A stretch of 64,000 nt of DNA, taken from NCBI RefSeq assembly GCF_003008575.1, contig NZ_CP027667.1, forward strand, positions 434,001 to 498,000. Reading direction: 5' to 3'. Numbering within the stretch: the stretch's first letter is position 1; each line of letters begins with the position of its first letter. This DNA is from Melaminivora suipulveris (GTDB lineage: Bacteria; Pseudomonadota; Gammaproteobacteria; Burkholderiales; Burkholderiaceae_C). Positions 46,352-56,152 of this stretch are shown here, piece after piece. Under the pieces are notes generated by a model. That model did no database searches. It was not told the origin of the DNA and saw only the letters and a program-made list of their open reading frames with translations. The position numbers and the translations under genes are program-made.

Positions 46352-47107
46352 TTAGATGACCTTGGCCTCGTTGCGCAGCTTGGCCACCAGCGTTGCCACG
46401 TCGGGCACCTTGACGCCGGCGCCGCGTTTGGCGGGCTCGGTCACCTTGAGGGTCTTGATGCGCGGGGCGACGTCCACGCCCAGCTCTTCGGGCTTGACGG
46501 TGTCCAGCTGCTTTTTCTTGGCCTTCATGATGTTGGGCAGCGTGACGTAGCGCGGCTCATTGAGGCGCAGGTCGGTGGTGACCACGGCCGGCAGGCTGAG
46601 GCTGAGCGTCTCCAGGCCGCCGTCGACTTCGCGCGTGACGCTGACCTTGTCGCCCGAGACCTCCACCTTGCTGGCGAATGTTGCTTGCGGCAGGTCGGCC
46701 AAGGCAGCCAGCATCTGGCCGGTCTGGTTGGCGTCGTCGTCAATGGCTTGCTTGCCCAGGATGATGAGCTGGGGCTGCTCCTTGTCGACAAGCGCCTTCA
46801 AAAGCTTGGCCACGGCCAGGGGTTGCAGCTCGACGTCGGCAGGCGTTTCCACGAGGATGGCGCGGTCGGCGCCGATGGCCATGGCGGTGCGCAGGGTTTC
46901 CTGCGCCTGCGGCGCGCCGCAGGACACGGCGATCACTTCCGTGACCACGCCCTTTTCCTTGAGCCGCACGGCTTCCTCGACGGCGATCTCGTCAAAGGGG
47001 TTCATGCTCATCTTGACGTTGGCCGTGTCCACTCCGCTGCCATCCGACTTGACGCGGACTTTCACGTTGTAGTCCACCACGCGCTTGACGGGGACCAAGA
47101 CCTTCAT
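46352..47107 (-). CDS. etfB: Electron transfer flavoprotein subunit beta
   Basis: ETF beta of 251 residues, AMP-binding partner of Etf[21 protein letters not shown] is the conserved N-terminus; [20 protein letters not shown] and [20 protein letters not shown] (ETF beta signature region) follow, then [20 protein letters not shown] with the recognition-loop region [11 protein letters not shown]. First gene of etfBA; start ATG 47105-47107. Acceptor for both acyl-CoA dehydrogenases in the window. Confidence 0.96.
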   Translation of the reverse strand: MKVLVPVKRVVDYNVKVRVKSDGSGVDTANVKMSMNPFDEIAVEEAVRLKEKGVVTEVIAVSCGAPQAQETLRTAMAIGADRAILVETPADVELQPLAVAKLLKALVDKEQPQLIILGKQAIDDDANQTGQMLAALADLPQATFASKVEVSGDKVSVTREVDGGLETLSLSLPAVVTTDLRLNEPRYVTLPNIMKAKKKQLDTVKPEELGVDVAPRIKTLKVTEPAKRGAGVKVPDVATLVAKLRNEAKVI

Positions 47108-47276
47108 TGCTGCGGCTCCTAAAAGTTGATGACTGATGCGAAATTGACGTTCACGTAAACCGCCGGATTTTATGGCGCGCCGCAACCAGGGGTCGCGTCG
47201 AAAAAACGAACGATCGTGCTTTTTGGGATTATGCCAGCGGAAACTGGCCGGGTCGAGACCGCGGGCCGGTGCCAGC

Positions 47277-48074
47277 TCAGCCGCCGTGCGGCGTCTTCCA
47301 GGCGGGCTGGCGCTTCTCGGCAAAGGCGCGCGCGCCCTCCTGCGCGGCGTCGTCCATCATGTTGGTGGCCATGGCCTGGCCGGCGAGCTGGTAGGCGGCG
47401 TCCAGGCCGAGCTCGCGTTGCTGGTAGACCAGCGCCTTGCCCATGGCAACGGCCACGCGCGGCTTTTCCACGATGGACTGCACCAGCGCGTCGATCTCGG
47501 CGTCCAGCCGGCCGGGCGCCACGACGCGGTTGACCAGCCCTTCGGCGAGCGCCGTCTGGGCGTCGATGAAGTCGCCGGTGAGCAGCATCTCCATGGCGCG
47601 CTTGGCCGGCACGTTGCGCACCAGCGGCACGCTGGGCGTGGCGCAGAACAGGCCGTAGTGGATGCCGCTGGTGGCAAAGCTGGCCTCGTAGGTCGCCACT
47701 GCCAGGTCGCACTGGGCAACGAGCTGGCAGCCCGCCGCCGTGGCCATGCCGTGCACACGTGCGATGACCGGCACGCTGAGCTTGTGGAGGGACAGCATGA
47801 CGCGGCTGCACTGCGCAAACAGCTGCTGGTACCAGGCCAGATCGGGGTTGGCGGCCATGTCCTTGAGGTTGTGGCCGGCGCAGAACGCCTTGCCGCTGGC
47901 GGCCAGCACCACGGCGCGCGCCTCGTCGTCGTGCGCCACCTCGTCCAGTGCGTGCTGCAGGGCGTCGAGCATCTCGCCGCTCAGCGCGTTGAAGCGCTTG
48001 GGGTCATTCAGCGTCAGGGTGTAGACGCCGCGCGCGTCGCGCTCCAGCAGTACCAGGGGGGCAGTTTCAGTCAT
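47277..48074 (-). CDS. Enoyl-CoA hydratase-fold protein lacking catalytic glutamates (ECHDC3-like)
   Basis: Crotonase-fold protein of 265 residues. The fold and CoA-binding parts are clear ([32 protein letters not shown]), but the hydratase glutamates are missing: the first motif reads [18 protein letters not shown] with Q117 in place of Glu, and the second region reads [20 protein letters not shown] instead of a PExxLG motif. This pattern matches the ECHDC3 branch. Ordinary enoyl-CoA hydration is therefore doubtful; another CoA-ester reaction or binding role is possible. Start ATG 48072-48074. It follows the deacetylase-family gene by 14 bases, likely co-transcribed. Confidence 0.85.
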   Translation of the reverse strand: MTETAPLVLLERDARGVYTLTLNDPKRFNALSGEMLDALQHALDEVAHDDEARAVVLAASGKAFCAGHNLKDMAANPDLAWYQQLFAQCSRVMLSLHKLSVPVIARVHGMATAAGCQLVAQCDLAVATYEASFATSGIHYGLFCATPSVPLVRNVPAKRAMEMLLTGDFIDAQTALAEGLVNRVVAPGRLDAEIDALVQSIVEKPRVAVAMGKALVYQQRELGLDAAYQLAGQAMATNMMDDAAQEGARAFAEKRQPAWKTPHGG

Positions 48075-48088
48075 ATCGTCCTCACGCG

Positions 48089-49048
48089 TCACAAGTCCGC
48101 CAGCACGCGCAGGTGCGCTTCGACGCTGCGCGACAGCGGCCCCATCATGTAGCCGCCCTCCAGGCACGAGACGATGCGATTCTTGGAAAAGCGCCGCGCC
48201 ACGTCCTTGATGCGCATGGTGATCCAGGTGTAGTCCTGCTCGGTCAGGCCGAGCTGGCCCATGTCGTCGTCGCGGTGCGCGTCGAAACCCGCGCTGACGA
48301 AGATCATCTCGGGCTTGAACGCCTCCAGGCGGGGCATCCACATCATCTCGACGATGTCGCGCACGTCCATGCCTTTGGTATAGGCCGGCACGGGCACGTT
48401 GACCATGTTGGCGGCCGGATGCTGGTCGCCGCTGAACGGATAGAAAGGGTGCTGGAAGATGCCCACCATGAGCACGCGCGGATCGCCCGCGAGGATGTTC
48501 TCGGTGCCGTTGCCGTGGTGCACGTCGAAGTCCACCACCGCCACGCGCTTGAGGTTGTGGCGCTCCAGCGCGTAGCGGGCGGCGATCGCCACGTTGTTGA
48601 AGAAGCAAAAGCCCATGGCCTTGTTCTTCTCGGCGTGGTGGCCTGGCGGGCGCACGCTGCAAAAGGCGTTTTCCAGCTCGCCGCGCATCACCGCGTCGGT
48701 GGCGGCCAGCGCCGCACCGGCGGCGCGCAGCGCGGCGTTCCAGGTGTGGCGGTTCATGGCGGTGTCGGTGTCGATTTGCGCGTGCTGCGGTCCGCCCGCG
48801 TCCTCCTCCTCCGCCAGGCGCTCGCTCATGCCGCGCAGCGACGCCACATACATGCGGTCGTGCGCCAGTTCAATGTCGGCCAGCGAGGCCAGCGGCACGT
48901 CGCGCCGGTCCAGCGCATCGGCCACGCCGGTCACCAGCAGCCGGTCCTCGATGGCGTCCAGCCGCGCCGGGCATTCGGGGTGGCCCGCGCCCATTTCGTG
49001 CTTCCAGCAGTCGCGGTGGGTGTAATAGCCTGTCCTGCCCGCAGTCAT
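48089..49048 (-). CDS. Histone deacetylase family protein (acetylpolyamine-type amidohydrolase)
   Basis: Zinc hydrolase of 319 residues, arginase/deacetylase fold. Catalytic His pair H137/H138 (SVRPPGHHAEKNKAMGFC), zinc ligands D175 and H177 (VVDFDVHHGNGTEN) and D256 (FVSAGFDAHRDDD), and GGY at CLEGGYMMGPL are all present. Bacterial members deacetylate polyamines or small amides rather than histones. Start ATG 49046-49048 (MTAGRTGYYTHRDCWKHEMG). Pairs with the ECHDC3-like gene (14-base gap) and is divergent from moxR with only 39 bases between starts. Confidence 0.93.
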   Translation of the reverse strand: MTAGRTGYYTHRDCWKHEMGAGHPECPARLDAIEDRLLVTGVADALDRRDVPLASLADIELAHDRMYVASLRGMSERLAEEEDAGGPQHAQIDTDTAMNRHTWNAALRAAGAALAATDAVMRGELENAFCSVRPPGHHAEKNKAMGFCFFNNVAIAARYALERHNLKRVAVVDFDVHHGNGTENILAGDPRVLMVGIFQHPFYPFSGDQHPAANMVNVPVPAYTKGMDVRDIVEMMWMPRLEAFKPEMIFVSAGFDAHRDDDMGQLGLTEQDYTWITMRIKDVARRFSKNRIVSCLEGGYMMGPLSRSVEAHLRVLADL

Positions 49049-49087
49049 TGCCCCTGTCCCCTGGTGGTTTTCGGATAACGTCGCGCC

Positions 49088-50007
<920 letters not shown>

Positions 50008-50008
<1 letters not shown>

Positions 50009-51009
50009 TGCCCGACGCCCTTGCCGCCCCACCCGCGCGGCACGGCACGCGCGCCGCACTGGCCGCGCGTTGGCAGCGCTGGTGGAACGCACGCCTGCCG
50101 CGCACCGACACCCTGGCGCTGACCCAGCGCAACCTGTACATCCTGCCCACGGCGGCCGGCTGGATGCTGGCGCTGACGCTGCTGGTGCTGCTGGTGGCGT
50201 CCATCAACTTCCAGCTCAACCTGGGCTATCTGCTCACTTTCCTGCTGGCTGGCAGCGCTGCCGCCAGCATTCATGTCTGCCACGCCACGCTGCGCGGTCT
50301 GACCCTGCACCTGCTGCCGCCCGAGCCGCAATTTGCCGGCAGCGCCGCGCTGCTGGAGGTGCGCCTGCACAGCCAGCGCCGGCGCCCACGCCGCGCCATT
50401 GCCGTGGCGCTGCGCGGCAGCGAGCATTGGGCGCTGGCCGACGTGCCGGCCGGCGGCGAGGCCACCGTGCAGGTGGCTTTCACGCCGCAGCGCCGTGGCC
50501 TGCACGCCGTGCCCATGCTGACTGCGCAAACCTTGTTTCCGCTCGGCGCCTTTCGCGTCTGGACGCTGTGGCGGCCGGCGGCCGAGGTACTGGTCTATCC
50601 GCAGCCCGAGCAGCCCGCGCCGCCGCTGCCGCCGGGCGAGCCACTGGCCGGCAGCGGCGCGGCGGCGCTGCAGCACGGCGGCGGCGAGCTCGACGGCGTG
50701 CGCGCCTGGCGCCAGGGCGACACGCTGCGCCAGGTCGTGTGGAAAAAGGCCGCGCGCACCTGGGCCAGCGGCGCGGGCGAGCTGGTCAGCCGCGACACGC
50801 AGCACAGCCAGCGCCACGAACTGTGGCTGGACACCGCCGCCACCGGCCTGGCCGACCCCGAGGCGCGCCTGTCGCGCCTGGCGAGCTGGGTGCTGCAGGC
50901 GGACCGGCTGGGCCTGGCCTATGGCCTGCGTCTGCCCGGCCGGCAGATCGCCCCCGCCAGCGGCGCCGGGCATCGCCGCGCCTGCCTGGAGGCCCTGGCG
51001 CTGTGCTGA
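50008..51009 (+). CDS. DUF58 domain-containing membrane protein
   Basis: Protein of 333 residues: a cytoplasmic Arg-rich N-terminus (RTDTLALTQRNLYILPTAAG), two membrane helices at about 50-90 (WMLALTLLVLLVASINFQLN, LGYLLTFLLAGSAAASIHVC), a beta-rich middle region and the DUF58 core near the C-terminus with GGELDGVRAWRQGDTLRQVV and WKKAARTW, the conserved RxYxxGDxxRxIxWKxxAR-type motif. Start ATG 50008 overlaps the moxR stop; a GTG one codon earlier is in frame. Middle gene of the MoxR-DUF58-TgpA unit. Confidence 0.9.
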
Positions 51010-51025
51010 ACGGGAAAAATCCGGC

Positions 51026-51089
51026 ATTTCAAGTCAAAAATGGCTTGAGTCGGCGTCAATCAAGCGCAGGTAGCTATTATTTTTATAGC
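51026..51089 (-). repeat. Dispersed repeat copy 9
   Basis: Reverse copy between the DUF58 and transglutaminase genes: AAATGGCTTGAGTCGGCGTC, AATCAAGCGCAGGTAGCTAT, TATTTTTATAGC. It fills most of the 112-base gap inside the otherwise tightly packed MoxR operon. Confidence 0.7.
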
Positions 51090-51121
51090 GTCCTCCAGTG
51101 CTGCTCATGCCGGGGCGCGCC

Positions 51122-53155
51122 ATGAGCCTGCGCGCCCGGGCCGCCGCCCTGCCGCGCGAGACGCGCGACACGCTGTTCCTGCTGCTGGTCATTGCCCTGT
51201 GCATCGCCCCGCTGGCGCCGCACCTGCCGGCTTGGGCCAGCGCGCTGGCGCTGCTGCTCTTGCTGTGGCGCGGCGCCCTGGCCTGGCGCGCGGGGCAGCT
51301 GCCGGGCCGCTGGGTGCGCGGCCTGCTGCTGGCCAGCGTCGCAGCGCTGACCTTTCTGCGCTTTCGTACCATCGTCGGCTACGAGGCCGGGGTGACCTTC
51401 ATCGTCATGCTGCTGGCGCTCAAAACCCTGGAGCTGCGCGCGCGGCGCGACGCCATGGTCATCTTCTTCCTGGGTTTCTTCACGCTGGTGGCGAGCTTTT
51501 TCTTCTCGCAGGCGCTGCCCACGGCGCTGGCCACGCTGCTGGGCCTGCTGGGCCTGCTGACTGCGCTGGTCAACGCGCACATGCCGGTGGGCCGCCCGCC
51601 GCTTGCGGATGCGCTGGCCACCGCCGCGCGCATGGCGCTGGCCGGCGCGCCGGTCATGGTGGCGCTGTTCGCGTTTTTTCCGCGCATCGCGCCGCTGTGG
51701 GGCCTGCCCAGCGACATGGCTACCGGGCGCAGCGGCCTGTCGGCGCAGATGCGCGTGGGCAGCATCGCGCAGCTGGCGCTGGACGACGGCATTGCGCTGC
51801 GCGTGCGCTTCGGCACGCCCGGCGGGCAGCCGCCGCCGCAAAGCGAGCTGTACTTCCGCGGCCCGGTGCTCACTGCCTTCGACGGGCGCGAATGGCTGGC
51901 GCTGTCGCAGCCCGAAGCCCAGGCCTTCGTATGGGCCAGGGCCACGCCGGCGCAGTTGCAGGTCCAGGGCCCGGCGCTGCCCTACGAGGTGACGCTTGAG
52001 CCGAACTACCGCCCCTGGCTGCTGGTGCTGGACGCGGCGCAGCAGCCGCCCGAGCTGCCCGAAGGCTTTCGCGCGCTGATGACGCCCGAGCTGCAATGGC
52101 TGGCCTCGCGCCCCATCACCAGCGTGCTGCGCTACCAGGCCAGCAGCCACCTGCAGTTCAGCCACGGCCCGCGCGAAGACAGCCGCGCGCTGCGCCCCTA
52201 CCTGCAACTGCCCGCCAGCCTGAATCCAAGAACGTTGGAGCTGGCCCGGCAGCTACACCCGAGCGGCGGCGAGCCGCAGGCCTTCATCGACGCGGCGCTG
52301 GCGCGGCTGAAGACCGGCGGCTACCGCTACACGCTGGAGCCGGGCGTCTACGGCGAGCACACGGCCGATGAGTTCTGGTTCGACCGCAAGGAAGGTTTCT
52401 GCGAGCACATCGCCTCGGCCTTTGCCGTGCTGATGCGCGCCGGCGGCGTGCCCGCGCGCATCGTCACCGGCTACCAGGGCGGGCAGATGAACGGCGTCGA
52501 CGGCTACTGGACCGTACGCCAGAGCGACGCGCACGCCTGGACCGAGGTCTGGCTGGAAGGCCGCGGCTGGCTGCGCGTGGACCCCACCGCGTCCGTCTCG
52601 CCAGACCGCATCGGCCTGCCGCTGCGCCTGGCACCGGCGCGCGGCGCTTTGGGCAACGCCATGGCGGGCGTGGTCAGCCCCGGCGTGCTGCTGCACCTGC
52701 GCGCCCTGTGGGAGGCGACGAACAACCGCTGGAACCAGTGGGTGCTGAACTACACCCAGCAGCAGCAATTGAACCTGCTGGAGCGCCTGGGTTTGAAAGC
52801 CCCCGATTGGCAGGACCTGGTGCGCGTGCTAGGCGGCCTGACAGCGCTGGCCGCCGTGCTGGGCATGGCCTACGCCGCCTGGCAGCGCCAGCGGCGCGAC
52901 CCCTGGGAGCGCTTGCTGATCGGCGCGCGCCAGCGCCTGGCACGCGCCGGCCTGGAACTGGCACCGCATCTGCCGCCGCGTGCCATGGCCGAGCAGGCGC
53001 GGCAGCGCTTCGGCGAGACGGCCGAACCCGCGGCGCGCTGGCTGATGCAGCTGGAGCGCGCGCGCTACGCGCCGCAGCCGGCTCCCGATCTGGCATTGCT
53101 GCGCCGCCAATTGCCGCGCCTGCCCTGGCCCAAAAGCCCGCCGGCGCGGCGCTGA
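51122..53155 (+). CDS. Membrane transglutaminase-like protein (TgpA / DUF3488 family)
   Basis: Inner-membrane protein of 677 residues. Five or six N-terminal helices (residues 15-180, e.g. TLFLLLVIALCIAPLAPHLP and FFLGFFTLVASFFFSQALPT) form the DUF3488 part; a large periplasmic transglutaminase-like domain follows with catalytic triad C427 (KEGFCEHIASAF), H471 (SDAHAWTEVW) and D487 (LRVDPTASV); then one more helix near 570 and a cytoplasmic tail (DUF4129-like). Start ATG 51122; an in-frame ATG 24 bases upstream is possible. Likely a periplasmic cysteine peptidase or transglutaminase acting with MoxR and DUF58. Confidence 0.92.
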   Translation: MSLRARAAALPRETRDTLFLLLVIALCIAPLAPHLPAWASALALLLLLWRGALAWRAGQLPGRWVRGLLLASVAALTFLRFRTIVGYEAGVTFIVMLLALKTLELRARRDAMVIFFLGFFTLVASFFFSQALPTALATLLGLLGLLTALVNAHMPVGRPPLADALATAARMALAGAPVMVALFAFFPRIAPLWGLPSDMATGRSGLSAQMRVGSIAQLALDDGIALRVRFGTPGGQPPPQSELYFRGPVLTAFDGREWLALSQPEAQAFVWARATPAQLQVQGPALPYEVTLEPNYRPWLLVLDAAQQPPELPEGFRALMTPELQWLASRPITSVLRYQASSHLQFSHGPREDSRALRPYLQLPASLNPRTLELARQLHPSGGEPQAFIDAALARLKTGGYRYTLEPGVYGEHTADEFWFDRKEGFCEHIASAFAVLMRAGGVPARIVTGYQGGQMNGVDGYWTVRQSDAHAWTEVWLEGRGWLRVDPTASVSPDRIGLPLRLAPARGALGNAMAGVVSPGVLLHLRALWEATNNRWNQWVLNYTQQQQLNLLERLGLKAPDWQDLVRVLGGLTALAAVLGMAYAAWQRQRRDPWERLLIGARQRLARAGLELAPHLPPRAMAEQARQRFGETAEPAARWLMQLERARYAPQPAPDLALLRRQLPRLPWPKSPPARR

Positions 53156-53164
53156 CCGGCGCCG

Positions 53165-54457
53165 TCAGGGCCGCTGCATGCGACAGCTGCTGGGCATGCG
53201 CGCCTGGTCGGCGGCGATCTGGCGCACCACGCGAAAGCCGTAGCCCGAGCCTTCCACGTCGAACTGCACGCCGGGCGCGCCAACGCGGTCCATCACGCCC
53301 ACCACCAGCTGCTGCTGGAACTGGTGGTCCTCGGCGCGCATGCGCCCACTCTGGCCGGCCAGGGTGACGTCGGCCGCCTCCAGCGCCCTTGCCACAGCCA
53401 CGGCGTCCAGGCTGGCCGCGCGCTCCATGGCCTGGGCCAGCGCCTCGACCATGAGCTGCATGCGCATGTGCACGTAGTCGTCGCGCGGATCGGGAAAGCG
53501 CTGGCGAAAGGACTTGTAGAAAGCTTCACTGCCGGCGGTGGGCAGATTGGGCAGCCAGTCGGCCACGGCCACCACCTTGCCCACGCCCGCATCGCCCAGC
53601 GCCGCCGGCGCGCCCAGGGCGTTGCCGTAGAAGGTGTAGAACATGCCGTCATAGCCCACCTCGCGCGCAGCCTTGACCAGCAGCGTCAGATCGTTGCCCC
53701 AGTTGCCAGTGATGACGGCCTGCGCGCCGCTGGCCTTGATCTTCACGGCATAGGGCGCGAAATCCTTGACGCGGCCCACCGGGTGCAGCTCCTCGCCGAC
53801 CACCGCCACGTCCGGCCGCTGGCTGGCAAGCTGGCGCCGTGCCTCGCGCAGCACGGCCTGGCCGAAGCTGTAGTCCTGCCCGATCAGGTAGACCTGCGAC
53901 AGCCGGCGGTCCTCGCGCAGCACATCCATCAGCGCCGTCATGCGCATGTCGGCGTGGGCGTCGAAGCGGAAGTGCCAGAAACTGCAGCGCTCGTTGGTCA
54001 GGCTGGGCTCAACGGCGGAGTAATTCAGCAGCAGCACGCGCTTGTCGGGCTCGCGCTGGTTGTGCTTGTTGATGGCCTCGATCAGCACGGAGGCAATGGC
54101 CGAGGAGTTGCCCTGCAGGATCACGCGCGCGCCGTCGTCGATGGCCGCGCGCAGCGCCGACAAGGCCTCCTCGCTGCTGCCCTTGCTGTCGTAGCGCGCC
54201 AATTGCAGCAGCCGCGCGCCTCCCGCTGCAGCCGGCAGGCGCACCCCGCCGCGCGAATTCACGCGCTCCACCGCCCAGGCGATGTTGCGAAAGACAGCCT
54301 CGCCGGTGTTGGCGAAGCTGCCGGAGAGGCTTTCCACCAGAGCCAGGCGGATCGGGCCGCTGGCGGCAATGGGTTGTGCATGCCCCGCCAATGTGGAGGC
54401 GGCGGTCAGAAGCATTGCGCAAGCCGAGAGAGCGCTGCGCCGGGTTAGATGCGACAT
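53165..54457 (-). CDS. ABC transporter substrate-binding protein, stand-alone LivK paralogue
   Basis: Secreted binding protein of 430 residues with a signal peptide MSHLTRRSALSACAMLLTAA (cleavage near GHA/QPIAA). It resembles the Liv-associated binding protein at 18.8-20 kb throughout: VITGNWGNDLTLLVKAAREV here, VITGNWGTDLSLLIKAAND there; LLNYSAVEPSLTNERCSFWH here, YLNYAAVDPDLTNSKCSYWH there; and both end in a Cys-containing tail (SCRMQRP / SCQMKRPS). No permease or ATPase genes adjoin it, so it may share the LivHMGF machinery or serve as a sensor-type binding protein. Convergent with the transglutaminase gene (9-base gap). Confidence 0.9.
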   Translation of the reverse strand: MSHLTRRSALSACAMLLTAASTLAGHAQPIAASGPIRLALVESLSGSFANTGEAVFRNIAWAVERVNSRGGVRLPAAAGGARLLQLARYDSKGSSEEALSALRAAIDDGARVILQGNSSAIASVLIEAINKHNQREPDKRVLLLNYSAVEPSLTNERCSFWHFRFDAHADMRMTALMDVLREDRRLSQVYLIGQDYSFGQAVLREARRQLASQRPDVAVVGEELHPVGRVKDFAPYAVKIKASGAQAVITGNWGNDLTLLVKAAREVGYDGMFYTFYGNALGAPAALGDAGVGKVVAVADWLPNLPTAGSEAFYKSFRQRFPDPRDDYVHMRMQLMVEALAQAMERAASLDAVAVARALEAADVTLAGQSGRMRAEDHQFQQQLVVGVMDRVGAPGVQFDVEGSGYGFRVVRQIAADQARMPSSCRMQRP

Positions 54458-54833
54458 GGGTGGCTACCGATAGGAAAAAACAGGCCGCTGGACGGGAAAA
54501 CGGCGATTGTGCGAACGCATTGCGACCGTGTGCGGCTCATGTCCTCAGAAAGTCGATGCAAAACCAATGCCGGCAAAAGCGCTCTTGATCGGCCAATTTT
54601 GCCGGCAGAAGCGCGGCGATCGGAGAAATTGCGCACACGTTGGCACCACGATGAAAACTCCGCGCCAACAGCCCCTCAACTGCGCCCAACTTCTTGAAAC
54701 ATGAGCCAAAAAGCCCGCTCCTGGCGCTGAAGATGCGCACAAGACGACAGCGCCCGCTACGGAAGAGCGGGCGCACGGGTTTGAAAGGGGGCTGCGGCAC
54801 TCGGCCGCAAACAGAAATGCGAACGCGGCCGTC
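54458..54833. other. Intergenic region of 376 bases with tandem near-repeat; no supported gene
   Basis: Gap between the stand-alone binding-protein gene and the DUF2242 lipoprotein gene (both minus). It contains short overlapping open frames on both strands (e.g. 54694-54933 plus and 54537-54800 minus) with no recognisable protein. TGCCGGCAAAAGCGC (54568-54582) recurs as TGCCGGCAGAAGCGC (54600-54614), each followed by GATCGG, a 32-base tandem period. CGCCCGCT (54751-54758) and AGCGGGCG (54766-54773) form a hairpin. It is less GC-rich than its surroundings. A small RNA or promoter is possible but unsupported. Confidence 0.5.
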
Positions 54834-55487
54834 TCAACGCTGCGCGGGCTCTACAGCTTCCCGCTCTTGCAGCGGCACCAGGCGTGCCTGCGCAGCCGAC
54901 GCGCCGCTGCCAGCGGGCAGTACCGGCACATAGCGCTCGAACAACTGAAAAAAGCGCCCGTAGAACTGCGGGTCGCTGATGGTCTCGCTGCCGACCTTGA
55001 CCAGGGTGTCCTCGGTTGCGCTGAAGGGCAGCGACACCGAGCCGATCCCGCCCACGCCCAGCGAGGCCGAGTTGTTGACCTTCTTGACCACATAGCGGTC
55101 CTGCACGGCGCTGGCGAAGGCCGAGGCGCGCTCGTCATGGCTGCCCTCGGCCGCGCAGACCACACGCATCTCCACCGTGTAGTGCGTCTCCGGGCTGGGC
55201 TGGTAGAACTTGCGGGCCGCCACCAGCTCCTGCGTGGCCGAGTGCACCACATAGCCCTGGCTCAGCAGAGCGCGCCGCGCCGCCTCGCAGGTGCCCTCCT
55301 GCGAGGCCTGGATGTGGCGCGTGTACATGCTGGTGTTGTCGAAATCGTTGGGCGTGAAGCCCACGGGCGCGCGCTCCAACCCCGGAACGCTCTCGGGCAG
55401 GGATGAGCAGGCAGCCAGCAGGGCCACGGCGACGGCGGGCGCCGCGCGCTGGCAGAGCGAGAGAAAAAAGCGGTTCAGGCAGGGCAT
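54834..55487 (-). CDS. DUF2242 lipoprotein
   Basis: Predicted lipoprotein of 217 residues. Start ATG 55485-55487: MPCLNRFFLSLCQRAAPAVA, hydrophobic VALLAACSS with lipobox LAAC giving a lipidated Cys. The mature part contains NDFDNTSMYTRHIQASQEGT, CEAARRALLSQGYVVHSATQ and ARKFYQPSPETHYTVEMRVV, which I recognise as DUF2242, a family of unknown function found in Burkholderiales and relatives. S at +2 after the Cys suggests outer-membrane sorting. Divergent from hsp20 with 183 bases between. Confidence 0.85.
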   Translation of the reverse strand: MPCLNRFFLSLCQRAAPAVAVALLAACSSLPESVPGLERAPVGFTPNDFDNTSMYTRHIQASQEGTCEAARRALLSQGYVVHSATQELVAARKFYQPSPETHYTVEMRVVCAAEGSHDERASAFASAVQDRYVVKKVNNSASLGVGGIGSVSLPFSATEDTLVKVGSETISDPQFYGRFFQLFERYVPVLPAGSGASAAQARLVPLQEREAVEPAQR

Positions 55488-55670
55488 GGGGTGCGGCCGC
55501 GGCGCCGCGGCGAAAGGATGCGGGAGCGAGGAAAAAAGCAGTTGTGCGCAGCGCCCAGGGCGCCCCTTGAAAAGGCCGGGCGCCATGCCTACGTGGGGAC
55601 CTGAGCGCGCGCCGGCCGGGTCAGCCCGGCGGCAGACGCCCCATCCGCATCTTCAGCAAGGACCTACACC

Positions 55671-56039
55671 ATGATTTTCGCACCCGTATTGCGCCGTACC
55701 ACCATCGTCAACCCGCGCGCCGCCGATCTGGCGCTGCAGCGCTTCCTGCAGGGCGCCATGCACAGCGCCGGCGCGCAGATCCAGCAGGACGACAAGACCA
55801 TCACCCTGGCGCTGGACGTGCCCGGCCTGACGCGCGAGCAGCTGGCCGTCACCATCGAAGGCGCGCAGGTCCGCGTGGCAAGCGTCGACGGCGCGCCGCG
55901 CCAGGTCAGCCGCGCCTGGGAGTTCGCCCAGGACATCGACGCCACCGCCAGCTCGGCGCGCCTGGAAAACGGCGTGCTGACGCTCATCCTGGCCAAGGTG
56001 CTGCCCGAGAGCCGCAGCGCCACGCTGGCCATCCAGTAA
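55671..56039 (+). CDS. Hsp20/alpha-crystallin family small heat-shock protein
   Basis: ATP-independent holdase chaperone of 122 residues, shorter than most. A brief N-terminus (MIFAPVLRRTTIVNPRAADL) precedes the alpha-crystallin domain from about 35: DDKTITLALDVPGLTREQLA, VTIEGAQVRVASVDGAPR, ENGVLTLILAKVLPES. The protein ends TLAIQ, where LAI can serve as the C-terminal I-x-I motif that docks on neighbouring subunits. Start ATG 55671. I do not see a good sigma-32 promoter upstream. A terminator follows. Confidence 0.9.
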   Translation: MIFAPVLRRTTIVNPRAADLALQRFLQGAMHSAGAQIQQDDKTITLALDVPGLTREQLAVTIEGAQVRVASVDGAPRQVSRAWEFAQDIDATASSARLENGVLTLILAKVLPESRSATLAIQ

Positions 56040-56071
56040 GCGCCCGCCCCAGCGGCGTCGGTGAACGCCGG

Positions 56072-56096
56072 AGGCAGCCTGCGGGCCGCCTTTTTG
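56072..56096 (+). terminator. Rho-independent terminator after hsp20
   Basis: AGGCAGCC (56072-56079) pairs with GGCCGCCT (56084-56091) with one mismatch, then TTTTT through 56095. It is 32 bases after the hsp20 stop. Confidence 0.75.
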
Positions 56097-56101
56097 CTTC
56101 T

Positions 56102-56152
56102 CTATTGATAGCTAAAGGCGCTTTATCCACGCCGACTGGAGGCTTAAATCTC
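56102..56152 (+). repeat. Dispersed repeat copy 10, supplying the tsaD stop codon
   Basis: Forward copy: TTGATAGCTAAAGGCGCTTT, ATCCACGCCGACTGGAGGCT, TAAATCTCC. Its end overlaps the 3' end of tsaD on the minus strand (stop at 56144-56146). Confidence 0.6.

Noticed and set aside
54537..54933. Several overlapping small open frames on both strands in the gap before the DUF2242 gene
   Set aside because: No homology-like motif, no good ribosome sites and mutual overlap; they are better read as non-coding sequence.
55564..55590. CTTGAAAA followed by GCGCCATGCC upstream of hsp20, as a sigma-32 promoter
   Set aside because: The spacing between the two parts is too short for a sigma-32 promoter, so not reported as a site.
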